Source: Poecilobothrus nobilitatus | Taxonomy: Eukaryota; Arthropoda; Insecta; Diptera; Dolichopodidae | Direction: 5' to 3' | DNA length: 64,000 nt | Assembly: GCA_947095535.1 (NCBI GenBank) | Contig: OX352773.1 | Coordinates: 126,806,830 to 126,870,829, forward strand | In this document: piece after piece, positions 17,085 to 28,831 of the stretch | How positions within the stretch are numbered: the stretch's first letter is position 1 | Layout: each line of letters opens with the position of its first letter | Notes under the pieces: model-generated | What the model was told of the DNA's origin: nothing | Databases searched by the model: none | Seen by the model: the letters and a program-made list of their open reading frames with translations, nothing else | Made by a program: the position numbers and the translations under genes

Positions 17085-18282
17085 ACTCTACCTCTAAAGA
17101 CGTGACGTCCTCGGCTCGTGTAATGTTTTGTAGTGCGTTAATTGTTGTTATTTGCATTTGCTTGTTGGTTAGAATGTTATCTATTGTTGGTTTTTGATTG
17201 TTTACTACGATTTTGGTACGTGAACCTTTTTTTAGTAAGTAAAATAGAAACAAAGCTGTTAAAATTATACCAATTATCCCGAGTGTTGTCCAGACTGTAG
17301 TTGAATTGTTTTTAGTTTCTATTGCGAGTTGAAATATTCTTTTTGTATTATTCAGGTGCAGGTTATGGACATGATTTAATGTTATTATTTCGTTATGATT
17401 AGTAAAATTGATATTGATTAGTTTGGGTGGAATTGGTTCGTGAAGTACTTTTGTGTTTGTTTCAAACACAGTATCATTGATAATTAATTTGTTTTTGAAT
17501 GTGATAAGGTAAGTACCCGTTTTTATTGTGATTTGTTGTTTGTCATCTTCCAAAACTTCTGCCGGAGAGTTATTGATTACAACTAGGCCGTCAGTTATTT
17601 CTTTGATTTTACTTATTTGTTTTGCTGTTATTGTAGAACAGGATGCTGAGTTGTTATTCATTAGAGCAATAGCACATGGAGCACTTGACATTTTTTCTCA
17701 TATAGATACCGTTGTTGCTTGTTGGCATTTGTTAATAGGAATGAAAGTTTCGTTACATTTTGCTATATTATCGGTTTCTAATAAGATTTGTTTATTATTG
17801 TTATTTACTGGATATAAAATAATTTGATTACAAATGTCTTTAATTTTTGGTATGTTTACAATGTATTTTATTTGATCTATGGAACTATAAATTTTTATCT
17901 GCGATAATAAGAGAATGTCGGTAGTAGGTATTGAGTAGTGCAGTTGAATTATTTTATTTATTTCAAATAAATTTAAAATTGACGGGTTCACTACGTTTAA
18001 TTTTGAAAGTGCTATACCGTTAAGTATATTTGTTAAATCGGATATTATCATTCTATTTCTTATCATGACTAAATCAAAAATTGAATCCTGTGAGTTGTTT
18101 TCTTTTAATATTTTATTTTGAGATTCGACTAATTGATAAATTTTTTGGGTAAGTTTGTTAATATGATTTTGTACATTTTGGTTTATATCCACTTGTGAAT
18201 TTTCATTTGCTACCAAAGTGGCTTTGGTGTTTTGTAGTTGAATTAGATCATTATGATCAGGGTTTCCGCGATAAATTTCCAT
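17083..18282 (-). pseudogene. env: Errantivirus env remnant (F-type glycoprotein), one in-frame stop
   Basis: Two collinear frames (18282-17698 and 17691-17083, same phase) are separated by one TGA at 17696-17698. The N-terminal part is Asn/Ile-rich with a Cys near its end. The C-terminal part has paired cysteines, LVVINNSPAEVLEDD and one transmembrane helix (VWTTLGIIGIILTALFLFYLL region) before a basic cytoplasmic tail. These features fit insect errantivirus envelope proteins. The final stop codon TAG spans the LTR boundary. Disrupted, so presumably inactive. Confidence 0.75.
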
Positions 18283-18289
18283 ATGCTTC

Positions 18290-19226
18290 CTATAAAATCC
18301 AAAGATCTTTTTGCTTGGTGATGTGAACTTTGGAAAATTGTCAAAAGTTATTCGATTGTTCCTTGAGGATGTCTATTGGTCTGTATTCTGTAGTAGAATG
18401 TATCGAAACATTATATTTATGTGTACTAGAGAGAATCAATTCCGTTAAGTCCATTTGTGTTTTCTCGGACTGGGAACATCTTGCAATTTCTATTAAGGTT
18501 GAGTTGAATCTTTCCACTTAACCGTTACTTTTACTATGAAGTGGAGGAAATCTATGGTGCAATATGCCTAGATTTGTCAATAAAGTTTGTATAGTTTTTC
18601 TAAAAGGTTTTTTCGTTGTCAGTTACAATCGTTTTAGGATTTAATTAAGATATTATTTCTAAAAGAGTTGGCTTAATGTCAATTATAGATTTTGATTTAA
18701 TTGGCTTAACAATATCCAATTTTGAAAATTTGTCCAAGCAAGTTAAAAACAACTGTCCTTCTGTCGAAAATATGTCTAAATGTAAAATTTGACCTATTTC
18801 TTCGGGAATCGGTGTATTTCCTATGGCTTGATCTTGAGCTTTTCTATCATATTTCGCTTTTTGACATATTTTACAATTGGTTGTAATTGACTTTAGTATT
18901 TGTTTTAAATCAGGGTAGTAATATTGATCAAGTATTTGAGATAAATTTTCCTTGTAGGATCTATGGGCTCTATTATGTTCATTATTTGCTATTTCTAATT
19001 TATCGTCGGCGTTATAGATGTCTATAACCATTTTTTCTGTGTGTCTGATTTTTACTGACAGAAATATGTTGATAACAGTATTTTGAATCTCCGATAAAAT
19101 TGTAAGAGGACAATAGATTCCATTTACTACATTAGGGTTAAATGCGGTTTCCAATATTTTGATTAGATCACCTAAATTTTTAAAAGTGATAATGTGTCTA
19201 AGTTTGTTTTTAAAAATAATTTTCAT
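18290..19226 (-). pseudogene. Errantivirus integrase remnant
   Basis: The intact piece 18645-19226 shows the HHCC zinc finger (EHNRAHR ... CKICQKAKYD) and the first catalytic Asp (ILHLDIF). Beyond its stop the minus strand still encodes a TDNEK motif near 18620 and a VERFNST motif near 18510, the second and third catalytic regions, with intervening stops. A Gypsy-type retroviral integrase, no longer functional. Confidence 0.75.
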
Positions 19227-19227
19227 T

Positions 19228-19970
19228 TTATAAGTAGGTACACCCTTTTCTATAAAAATTTTGGAAGCAATTAATTGGTGTTTTTACTGTAATAATAGTC
19301 AAAGTTAAGGATTCTTCACTGTGACAAGTAGCCGCTGTATCTATAACTGATTGTGTTACTGCACTTATTTTTGGACGTGTTAAAGCATCTGCAACTAAAT
19401 TTTGTTTCCCTGGCTTATAAAAGAAGGTTCGCGAGTATTCTTCTATCGAAGCCTTCCATCTTTTAATTTTACTATTGGGATTTCTTTCAGAAATAGCAAA
19501 TGTCAAGGGTTGGTGGTCTGTATAAATGTGTATGTCACATGCTCCGTAAAGATAATTTCTTAAAGTTTGCAGGGCCCAAACAATTGCAAGCAACTCGCGC
19601 TCATTCGTTACGTAAGATTCTTCCGTTTTGCTTAGAGTTCGGGAGATGAAAGTTATCGGTCTTCCGCTCTGAGACAATACGGCTCCTAAGGCTGCACTAC
19701 AAGCATCTGTTGTTAGTTCAAAGGGTTTCCGGAAATTGGGATGCTGAAGTAGTACTCTTTCTGAAGCTAAATTTTTTTTAACCCGATTAAATGCATCTAG
19801 CGCTGGTTGGTCTAGGTGAATTTTCACATTTTTGAATTGCTTGGTACCAATATTACCGTTTTCGCCTCTAAGATACTTTGTAAGGGGTTTAGTAATTCGA
19901 GCGTAATTTTGAATAAATCGCCTGTAGTAACCAGCTAAACCAAGAAAGGCACGAAGATTTCGATGTTAAT
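19228..19970 (-). pseudogene. Errantivirus reverse transcriptase C-terminus and RNase H remnant
   Basis: Frame 19228-19827 has ELTTDACSAALGAVLSQ, TNERELLAIVWAL and IYTDHQPLTFA, the RT tether and RNase H region of Gypsy elements. A short degraded piece of the RT thumb (AFLGLAGYYRRF-like) lies upstream to about 19970. RT palm, protease and gag are absent. It is out of frame with the following integrase. Confidence 0.8.
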
Positions 19971-20410
19971 GGTTACAAATCAGGCTAGCAGGTTAGCAGG
20001 TTACAAATCACAATTTTCACACTTTATAAATAGTTTTTTTTATTTTTTGTTTATTTAAGTTTTTTGCTTGTCTATATTTGGAAATAAATATACTTTCTCT
20101 TATAGAGAATTTTTCACCTTTTTTCCAAGTACTTACTTAGTGATTTTTTATTTAACTTTTAATTTAATAAAGTATTATAATTTTTTTCTTTTTCACATTA
20201 GTTCTAATTTTAAATTTTAGATTTTTATAAGTAGAACTATTTACTAGATAAGTTTTTGTTTATTTTTTTTTTTTCACTTTCGTTTTCTCCTATGAAGAAA
20301 ATTTTTTTTTTTTTTCAATAATTAAAACTATTTTCCATTCTCCTATGGAGAATTTTTATATTTTTTTTCCTTTTGTTTTCTCCTATGGAGAATTTTTTAT
20401 AGAAAAAAAA
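19971..20410 (-). other. 5' leader of the errantivirus-like element with repeated palindromes
   Basis: Non-coding and T-rich on the plus strand. TTCTCC-TAT-GGAGAA-like hyphenated palindromes occur at 20095-20109, 20285-20299, 20338-20352 and 20378-20392. They lie where gypsy carries its insulator; whether they act alike is unknown. Gag should follow but is deleted. Confidence 0.6.
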
Positions 20411-20427
20411 GTTTACGTTGGGTGCCA
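20411..20427 (-). promoter_or_regulatory. Primer-binding site (tRNA-Lys type)
   Basis: The minus strand reads TGGCACCCAACGTAAAC, one mismatch in the first 13 bases from the Lys-type site TGGCGCCCAACGT, and shares its first T with the LTR end. Confidence 0.7.
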
Positions 20428-20822
20428 GTTAATGAAAATAAAAAACAGGTGTTTTATTTCACTCTAAATTTTATTCTAAAAAACATTTTAAAATACAGAC
20501 ATTTTTATACATTTAACGTAGATTACATTATTGATAACGCAGCAATTTTTACATTACTTTTATTAAAAATTATAAGTGTATTACATTACAGGTTATTGTA
20601 TTATTATTAATAATGATAATACAATGAATGGATTTAGTATTGTACAATGATTGAAAGGTGATTAAATTAACATATTTGATTGGAGCATTAAACTTTATTT
20701 AAGGTTTCAAATTTAATTTTATTTTTTGTTAGTTAATAAAAGTTAGAGCATTAAACGTTATTTAATTGTTTATATTAGATTTTTTGTAAGTAGAATAATT
20801 TTAATATTGATGACTGTTCACT
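20427..20822 (-). repeat. 5' LTR of errantivirus-like element (396 bp), carries the empty Polinton site
   Basis: Starts AGTGAACAGTC and ends TTAACT on the minus strand. A single AGCATT at 20684-20689 corresponds to the duplicated AGCATT flanking Polinton-1 in the other LTR. Confidence 0.85.
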
Positions 20823-20826
20823 TATA
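20823..20826. repeat. Right 4-bp target duplication (TATA)
   Basis: Matches 475-478. Confidence 0.75.
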
Positions 20827-20914
20827 TATTAGAAAGTTGAATAAAATTATAAACATAATATAATATATTTTGTAAATGTATTGAAACCAAATTTAAAAAT
20901 TAATTGGGAAGTTA

Positions 20915-22134
20915 TTAGGCTTGAATAATTTTTAATTTTTTATTGTTACTTTCCGCTTTATTTGCTTTTTTATTTTCATTTGCATTAGTTATTAATCCCT
21001 CATTCAACCACTTAGCTTCCTTTTTTAATAAAAGGCTAATCAATAGATCCAAAAAATTTATTTTGTGATCATAGCATTTATCATTTTCATCAAACCATTT
21101 GCAATATTTTTTTGTCTTTTTTGTGACATCTAAACATAAGGTTATAATACTTTCATGTAATGTTTTAGTATGGCAGTTATCGCAAAAATAATCATCAAAT
21201 ATTTTAATGTGAAGTTTTGTGATTTCAAATATAATTTCTTTTGGAGCTTTCAAGTAAAAAATTTTACAATCACTTTTATAATTTTTTTGATATAAAAATT
21301 GTTCCGAATCAAGCTTATCATCTGACTTTTTCAAGAATGAAGCTTTACATAATATCGCAAGAAATCTTTTTCATTAATTTACAAATTACATATCCGCATA
21401 TATATCTTTCTGCATTGCATGATATAATATTTTTTCTGTTAGGCAGATTTTCATCATTTGCTTCATCATAATAATCTATTATTATATCTGTTATTTGATT
21501 GTCAATTTTATCAAAAGCTTCATCATCTTTTATTTCAGAACAAATTTCTTCTATTTTATACTCCTTTAAATCTTCACACAGATATTCTGCATCATCTTCT
21601 TCACAATTGCTGCTTTCGATTTTATGATTGATCAACTTGACTGACATTATTTTTCCTAAAATATTACTAAATTCCATTATTACATCCATTTCGATATCGT
21701 ATCAAAGCAAATAAATTTTCCAATACATCTTGATTAAATCTCGATATCAATAAATATGAACACTCAGCATGATCATAAGTTGAAAATATATCAATCGCTA
21801 ATTCTGTTATGCCATTAAGGGTTTGGATCATACCATCAATGCAATTAATTTTCGTTGGTGTTACTGGCTTTATTTCTTTAAAATATATAATCATTTCTAA
21901 TAAATATTCAAAAATTTTATTATTTTGTTGCATTGCAGATCGATACGGATTTTTATCATATAATTTTTTACTGTTAAGAAAATCAAACAAATTATTTATT
22001 TTTAAAACAAATTCAGCAGTGGATGAAGCACAATCTCTTCTGGAGATAAAAATTTTCAATGAAATTGTTTCAATGAAATGTCTTAATAGCAGCAGCAACA
22101 GAACCACTAAAAATTTGGCTTGGTAATCGAACAT
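20915..22134 (-). pseudogene. P-element-like transposase, C-terminal fragments
   Basis: Frames 21667-22134, 21345-21689 and 20915-21334 continue the same protein with phase changes. They include SRFNQDVLENLFALIR (probable acidic catalytic region), an acidic stretch, ERYICGYVICKLMKK and a Cys-containing tail with CDNCHTK. Confidence 0.55.
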
Positions 22135-22588
22135 TCATCCTTTCAAAAGAATTAGGAAATATATGCTTTTTTGTCAGTTTTGTACACATTTTTTTCGTAT
22201 TATTGCTTTCATGTAAGTATAAGGATTGGATTATTTTGAATGACACTAGACCATCTTTGGTATTAAGGTCATATTTTAATAGAGTATTTCGAAGAGACTT
22301 AATAAGATGTATTGGATCGAATAATCCAAAATTTATTTTTTTAGTTAAATTAAAATAGTATAAAAAATGAGGACTTTCTTTTTTAATTCCTAATGTATTA
22401 AAGCATTTTCGATTATTGGTACTTTGATCACATACCACAGCACGTATATTGAGATTTAAATTAAATGCTGAGTGTAAATTATTAAACAATAAAATTTTTA
22501 AATCTTCGGCTTTAACAGGTGTATCTGTTGCGTAAAAACTGAGCACATATTTCCAATTTTCAATTATCCCTCTCACTAAAAAACACAA
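22070..22588 (-). pseudogene. P-element-like transposase, second catalytic region
   Basis: AVVCDQSTNNRKCFNTLG (second catalytic Asp region) and FGLFDPIHLIKSLRNTLL are typical P-superfamily motifs. It overlaps the preceding frame by 13 nt in another phase, indicating a frameshift. Confidence 0.65.
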
Positions 22589-23175
22589 ATATATTTTGCC
22601 ACATCTTTCGCTCTTTTAAATTCGTAATCTAAAAAGCCAGTAATTTCATCCAACGCGCTATTATAGCTTAAATTTTTTCTAATAGCAATTTTATCAAAAA
22701 TTATTACTGCCTCTTTTGAAATTTTATCTTTGTTGGAAAAAATTATATTTAATTCTCTGAAATTTTTTTCATTTATACCTACACTTACAAACTTAATTGA
22801 TATCCATCTATTAAGAGAAGCAACATGTGGCAAATTTATTTTAATTGCGTTTCTTAAAAATTTGTATCCTTTAGGAGAATTAAAATGAATATTAAAAGCT
22901 ATGTTTTTTTCTTCTACTGTCCAATTTCGTACCGATTTAAAATTCATGTTCAGCAAAGTTTTGGCATTCCCTTGTATATTAAACTTTCCATTTATTAAAC
23001 TTTTTATAGAATGCATTTTTTGTTTATTAATTTTGTTTTTCAATATTTTATTTTGGGATTTAAGATAATTAATTTTACTTCTTAAATTCATATTTCTACG
23101 TTCAATTATTTTTATTGCTTGCTTTTTTTTTATTACTTCGTGCCGTAGAATATTTTTTAATGTAATACTCCTCAT
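22576..23175 (-). pseudogene. P-element-like transposase, coiled coil and first catalytic region
   Basis: A Lys/Asn-rich coiled coil (about 1-60) precedes NWTVEEKNIAFNIHFNSPKG and YKFLRNAIKINLPHVASLNRW, then VIIFDKIAIRKNLSY with the probable first catalytic Asp. This arrangement is characteristic of the P superfamily. Confidence 0.65.
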
Positions 23176-23335
23176 TTTTTTGAAATTTTAAACAATGCTT
23201 ACAAAAATTTTCCTTTAAATCAACTGGCGATTCTGCTCGCACATATTCTTCAGCTTGTGCTAAATGGTTTGAATTATAATCTATTGTGCAAGACTTATAT
23301 GATTTAATTTTTTCAGTTTTAAATACTAAACACTT

Positions 23336-23731
23336 TTACAATTGATTTTGTAAATTCTCCTTTCTATTTCTGAAAGGTTGCAATTTATTACTTTCTTCAT
23401 TCTCAAATTCAAAAATATTTAAATTTTGCGTTTGCCGCATTTCTTCGATACTTTTCATTCTAATATTTGTATCTGGTAGATTTAAAGTAGGAATTGCACC
23501 TTTCTTAAGCCTTCTTCCCAACAAAAATTTTTCGAAATGGTTATCACGTACAAAATTTTCCGTTTTAATTAAATTTTCAACACTTACCTTACATTTTGAA
23601 GTCCATATATCAAACTTGGGACTATCCTTTGGAAATCTGTATAACCTTCCATTAAAATTCCACCTACTATTTTTGCATATGGCGCAGGTTCTACCTGATT
23701 TACGGGAATCTGATTTTATATTTTGAAACAT
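23336..23731 (-). pseudogene. THAP-domain N-terminus of P-element-like transposase
   Basis: 131 residues. CAICKN, FNGRLYRFPKD, WTSKCKV and NHFEKF...KKGAIPTL trace a THAP zinc finger (C2CH, DNA binding to transposon ends). The expected third ligand Cys before NHF is Arg (FVRDNHF), so zinc binding is probably lost. Confidence 0.7.
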
Positions 23732-25470
23732 TCTAATCAGAGGATGAATATATTATTATAAGTTCATGTAAACAACCAACGTTAATGAGAGCAAAAGATA
23801 AATGGAAGAGATAATAAAAGTATGTATGTAGATAAATAAAGAATTAGAATAGAAAATTTAAATTATAAGTTTTGCAACAAGTTAATGAATAAAAAAATTG
23901 AAACAATCAAATAAATTTGGAATAAATTCTAAGCAATAATACAAAAAATTATTCTTTTTTCTTACTTTTTGAATAGAAATTATGTTCCGAATTCTTCATT
24001 GATAAATGATTAAGAACAAAAGAATTTGTGCACTAATAGTAAAATATATACATATTTCGCATATGTATATGAATATTAATACTTACTTTTAAAGATCTTC
24101 TTTTACTTCTTATTCAATTTTTTGAAAATTTTAAAAATTTAATTTATTTCCACAACTTTACATAATTTTCCACTTCTATCTATTAAAAAATTTAACTTAT
24201 TTTAATATAAAAATTCAATTATACACATTGGATCTTACCGCTCGAAACTTAAATTTGAATTTTCTTTATAAATTTTGTACGTTAAAATTCTTTTAACCCA
24301 TATTCACCAGAAACTTTATTTTGAAAGGTAATTTCACAAAATAAAACACAAGTCAACTAGGGTTAACAGTCACATATTTTTTTTTTCATTTTAAATAAAT
24401 AACGACTGAAGCATTTCTATTGAATATAAAAAAACAAATTAAATCCTAACACATACATATATAAACATTATATATACACTTGATCAACCCATGACATGAT
24501 CAGTCCGTCCAAAATAGAATACTTGAGAAATAAGACTTAAATTATTTATATAACGTTGCCATGTTATAAATATATAATTATTTGATTTACTTTAATTTTT
24601 AAATACAAAAGATATTAAAAACTCTTTATGCGAAATTGTTAAATTTAAACAAAAATGTTAAAATATGTTTTTTGCATTATTTTTTAAATAAATAAAATAT
24701 TTAAAATTAAAAACAAAGAAATACAACCAAAATTATTGATAGACAACTCTTCTAACCAGTTTTGAAATATAAAAACACAAACATTATAAATAGATTTTAC
24801 TATACCATTTGTAATAATAGGGTATTTTCAAAGTGAATTCTTTTTTTCTTTATTTCTAATTATAATTATAAATAACAAAGTAATTTTTGAAATATTTTAA
24901 TTGTTTACGACTTTAGACTAAAGTTGTGTTAAACGAAGAATACATGTATTTAAGATTTGTTGTCGTGTATTTTTACTAAATTCGAGTACTACCTAAATAG
25001 TTTTAAAAATAATTTTATTATGGTAAATAATCTAATAATGGTTTCGAGTTGTACAAATTATAGGTAAAAATAAATACTTAACAAAATTTTAAACCTTTAG
25101 TTTCAAAAAAAATTTCGTGAATCATACAAATGATATGGCAATATTGTCTTTTATTCAAATGCATTCTTCTAAAAAGAAGTTTTAAAGTTTTTGAAGAAAA
25201 AAAGAGAAAAAAAAACAAAATAAAAAATAATATTTATCATGTACCTACATGACTAAAATTAAAATAGTATCAAATATTCACGAGGATATTTTTTTAAAGG
25301 AACTATTGAGAAAGAGAAAAAAAGCATAGGAAAAAATTAGAGAGCAAATGAGGCACTTGAAATCTGAAAAAATTTCGAGAATTGTTATTGACATTTTTTG
25401 TTCTGCTTGCGTTATCTATATATATATTATTTCTGGTTTAACGTAAAGAATGAGAATTTATCCAATACTG
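23732..25470. other. AT-rich interval without recognisable genes
   Basis: No convincing frame on either strand; short poly-A/T runs and ATATGTATATG-like microsatellites only. Confidence 0.5.
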
Positions 25471-25474
25471 TTAG

Positions 25475-26050
25475 AGGTCGGACATCGGCTATTAGAGGTC
25501 GGACATTGGCATCATATTAACTCACAAGGAAACCCAGCAGATTTAACATCACGAGGAATTTATCCATCAAAATTGCAAAATACTTCTTTCTGGTGGAAAG
25601 TCCCACTTGGCTAAAACAAAAAATAATCAGACTCTCAAAATCAGCAAATTATCAAACAACTTTAGAAGAAAAATCAAACAATAAACATCTGTCAACTATG
25701 TTAAACAATCCATTTATTGACATTCTATTATCAACATATTCATCTTTAACAAAGCTACAAAGAATTTTTGCTTATTACAAACGTTTTATATCTAATCTCA
25801 AACTTAAGAAGGAAGATCTTAATAAGCGCAATTTGACAACTATCGAAATAAAGACGGCAACGATACATCTAGTACAAACTACACAAATAAAATACTTTAA
25901 AGATGAAATCGAATTTCTTTTAAACCATCGTCCAATGAAGAAAAATAGCAACTTATTAAACCTTAATCCATTTTTAGATGAAACCAATGAAAGATGTTAA
26001 TGTTTTGCATAAACTTAGGTAAACCGTACACATATGAATTACCAACTTTA
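25475..26050 (+). pseudogene. BEL/Pao retrotransposon pol fragment
   Basis: Before 25593 the strand encodes NPADLTSRGIYPSKLQ and FWWK, the NPAD-SRG-WW signature at the Pao RNase H/integrase junction. Frame 25593-26000 continues with SLTKLQRIFAYYKRFI, QIKYFKDEI and NPFLDE, the N-terminal integrase region of the family. The frame changes at about 25590 and sequence is lost at about 26050 where a LINE begins. No LTR seen. Confidence 0.75.
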
Positions 26051-26054
26051 GGGA

Positions 26055-27690
26055 ACACACGCGATGGTATATGGTTCCATCAACGGGACGTGCGCTTGAC
26101 AAACGAATTTCCATAAGCTGTATTTCGCCATCTTAATAACTCAACATGGTAGGGATGAGCATCTGTTGCCCTCCTTGTTTCTTGTTGGAAAACTTTGAGT
26201 GGAGGCATTAATTGTTTTATTTCTTTGGAACAAGTGTTAATCCCTACGAGATACCTATAAAACAAGGTCAGTGACCCAACTGTGCGACGATGGCTGAGTG
26301 GAGTGAGCATTGAAGTTACACTGGAGTCGCTGATCAAACGAATAGTTCTGTTTTGCACATTATCTAAATAACCCAGTGTTGTTTGAGGTCCAGCAGCCCA
26401 AATGTGTGCATTATACTCAAGTTTCGGCCTAATGTACGTTTTATAGATATTGAGAAGATCAGATGCGGAAAAGTAAGTTTTGCAGCGATACAAAAAATCC
26501 AAACATTTAGCTGCATCCTTAGCTATACCAAAAATATGATTTGACCAAGTCAATTTCTGGTTTAACCCGGTGCTCAGCAGTTTAAATCCGTTGAATGCTG
26601 CAAGACGTCTCCCTGAAATAGTAGGTTAGGAACAGTAGTGGCAATTTTCCGCGAGATCAGACAGCATTGTATTTATTTGGTATTGAACTCAACTCTGTTG
26701 ACTTCACCCCATTTTTGAATTTTTGCTAAATCATTATTTAGATCACTCATAGTGAAACTTTTTGCTGTTGTATTAATCTGATGATTAATGTTACAGCGGC
26801 TATGAAACTCATAGGAAGCTACAAGGCTGCTGTCGTCTGCGAAACTATGGATCGGATTAGAGGTTAATGAGAGTAGGTCATTGACAAATATTAAGAAGAG
26901 AGTTGGGGATAAAACTGATCCTTGGGGAACACCAGCATTTATTTTGAATTTGTCAGATGAATATCCATCGACCAGTACACGAATCGTGCGATTCGAAAGG
27001 AAATTTACATGTGCAACTTTCCATTAGGTAGGATGAATATCCGAAGTGAAAGAGAGGTATAAAAGGCTGCGCAGAGGTTTTGAAATAGTGGATTTAAGAA
27101 TTTCCTCATCGTCCGCGTCCTAAAGTAAATTTTACCGAAAAAGCAGCCAGCTCCTGAAACAGAAAGTGGCATCTGTCAGCTCAGATGTGACAGTGTCGAA
27201 TTGAAAGCGTACTGCTTGCCAAATAAGTTCGCCTTCTCTTTAGAATACGGTTCTGTTATTATTATCAACAAGTGGTGGAAAGGCACACCCTCTAACGTCT
27301 TACGTTAGACTTTTGGCAAATGACCAAAAAGATTTGCTATTCTTTGGCATGTGGATGATTTTACGTTTCAACTTTTGGTTGAACAAGAATTTTTGCTTAT
27401 TGATACTCTCTTGCATCTGTTTCTCACCACTATATAGTTAGCCCTGCGAGCCTCCGACCTATTGATTTGGTACAGTTTAAAAGCCTCTCTAAAAGAATTT
27501 CTAAAAATGGCTTCTTTGCAAATACGATTAAACCAAGATTTGGGACTCCTCTTAACAGATTTCATGAAATGAGGAATGACGACTTCATTTCAAGTAAAAT
27601 AGTTTCAGTAATCGCATTTGCAGCAAAGGTAACATTTCTGTTACGGAAGCAGTGTAGTATATCTTGACTGTACAGTAATTATCAAAACTG
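26055..27690 (-). mobile_element. Jockey-like LINE, family 1, copy A (minus), decayed
   Basis: Minus strand encodes, 5' to 3', a pre-RT segment (SVKRSPKSWFNRICKEAIFR, 27565-27368), broken RT including the INAGVPQGSVLSP-like region (about 26900) and FADDSS (about 26850), and the C-terminal frame 26553-26080 with IYKTYIRPKLEYNAHIW. It matches copies B and C. 5' part missing. Confidence 0.8.
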
Positions 27691-27699
27691 CGATCACCA

Positions 27700-28545
27700 A
27701 AATAATTTTAAAATATTATTATTTAATAACAATAATGCTGACCTAACATTTTGTGTGGTCATAATTTCAATTGCTAACATCTGTTTGTATTTTTACAATT
27801 ACAAGTGCATTCACTTGTTTGGTAAAAATATTGAATGAAAACAAATAAAGAAGATCGGATTACAATTTTGTACTATATTCTAAATGATATAGATTTCTCT
27901 ATGAGTAATTCGATTGCATGAAATTAATGTAAATTTGGTGATGATATTTTGGTTGGTAATATGTAGATGTGATAATTATATTGTAAATTAATTCTAAGTC
28001 AAGATATTGCATTTTTTTGTTCCAAATAAAATTTTTTGTAACAAAGCAATAAATTATTATAATTTATTACCTTTGATAAAATTTGTATTGGATTTGGAAA
28101 AATCCAAATAGTATATAAGGCTTGATTTTTTTAAAATAAAATAAGATATAATCATAACTCAGAACTAGTTCTTTCATTTAAGTTATTGGAATTATATATA
28201 CTAGCATAATACATGCAGGGAATTATAATTCTTATAAAAGAAAATTTCAGAACTATTATTATATTTTAGTTTTTGCCTTGCATATATTGCGAACAATCGC
28301 TAAATTATAATATTTGTTTTATCATATATATTTTGGTATGCCGTGCCACTAATATGGAAAATTTGGCAGAATTGCCAGGTGTGATGCGATATCCTTTCGC
28401 GCAGTTTAAATAATTGAAGGAACTTTCTGCATCATAAATTTGGTGAGCATCTAAGTATGCTCATATTTATATGATCAGAAAGTGTTAGGTTGACAAGAAA
28501 ACAAATATAATAAAATATAAAACTATATAGACTAAAAATATTACA
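27700..28545 (+). repeat. Probable 5' LTR region of mdg1/412-like Gypsy element
   Basis: Non-coding; has TATATAAGGCTT near 28114 as a promoter candidate and ends ATATTACA directly before a primer-binding site at 28546. The left edge and the partner LTR were not found, so limits are approximate. Confidence 0.4.
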
Positions 28546-28563
28546 TGGCGACCCTGCACTTAC
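28546..28563 (+). promoter_or_regulatory. Primer-binding site, tRNA-Arg-like
   Basis: TGGCGACCCTGCACTTAC; the first eight bases equal those of the Arg-type site used by mdg1/412 elements as recalled, the remainder is diverged. Confidence 0.45.
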
Positions 28564-28660
28564 TTGGAATATAGTGCAGTGAACAACAAAAACAGTTCAC
28601 CACAGGTCTCACGAGAAGAGAAAACATAACTATTGCAAAGGAAATCAAAAACAATAAGAA

Positions 28661-28831
28661 ATGGGTTTCTTCTCTGCCGAGTCAAGTTCTACAATAGTTC
28701 AACAGGCAAATTTCAATACAAATAATGTATTGAAGGAAGTCATAATCACAGTCATCATATTGTTCACCTATGAAGTGCTGAAATATTTCGTGAATAAGAA
28801 AGCAGCAAAGCGTTGTCTATCAACAATTTAA
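28661..28831 (+). CDS. Small membrane ORF in the leader of the Gypsy element
   Basis: 56 residues starting MGFFSAESSS, with one hydrophobic helix (EVIITVIILFTYEVL) and a basic end. Small ORFs of this kind before gag occur in mdg1/412-type elements. The function is unknown. Confidence 0.4.
   Translation: MGFFSAESSSTIVQQANFNTNNVLKEVIITVIILFTYEVLKYFVNKKAAKRCLSTI

Larger units (their letters stand above)
479..20822 (-). mobile_element. Errantivirus-like LTR retrotransposon, internally deleted, split by Polinton-1
   Basis: Read on the minus strand the element runs 5' LTR (20822-20427), primer-binding site, 5' leader, RT/RNase H remnant, integrase remnant, env remnant, 3' LTR (17084 down to 479, interrupted by Polinton-1). 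The LTRs start AGTGAA and end TTAACT, and TATA duplications flank the whole. Without the Polinton only about 4.1 kb is left: gag, protease and most of RT are missing and the remaining frames carry stops. The two LTRs differ at roughly a dozen positions in about 395, counted by eye, so the insertion is not very recent. Gypsy/errantivirus membership rests on env, the Lys-type primer site and LTR termini. Confidence 0.8.
20915..23731 (-). mobile_element. Decayed P-element-like transposon (THAP transposase)
   Basis: Six overlapping minus-strand frames together spell a P-element/THAP9-type transposase in order: THAP domain (23731-23336), coiled coil and catalytic start (23175-22576), middle (22588-22070), insertion region (22134-21667) and acidic/C-terminal pieces (21689-20915). 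Frames change at least four times. Terminal repeats were not found, so the element limits given are those of coding similarity. Confidence 0.7.

Noticed and set aside
18330..18521. 63-residue plus-strand frame
   Set aside because: Antisense to the integrase remnant of the LTR element; the minus strand reads the third catalytic motif here.
27653..27660. TG at 27653 as the LTR start of the Gypsy element
   Set aside because: LINE copy A coding similarity (FRNRNV region) continues past it to about 27670-27690, so the LTR must start further right or be truncated.
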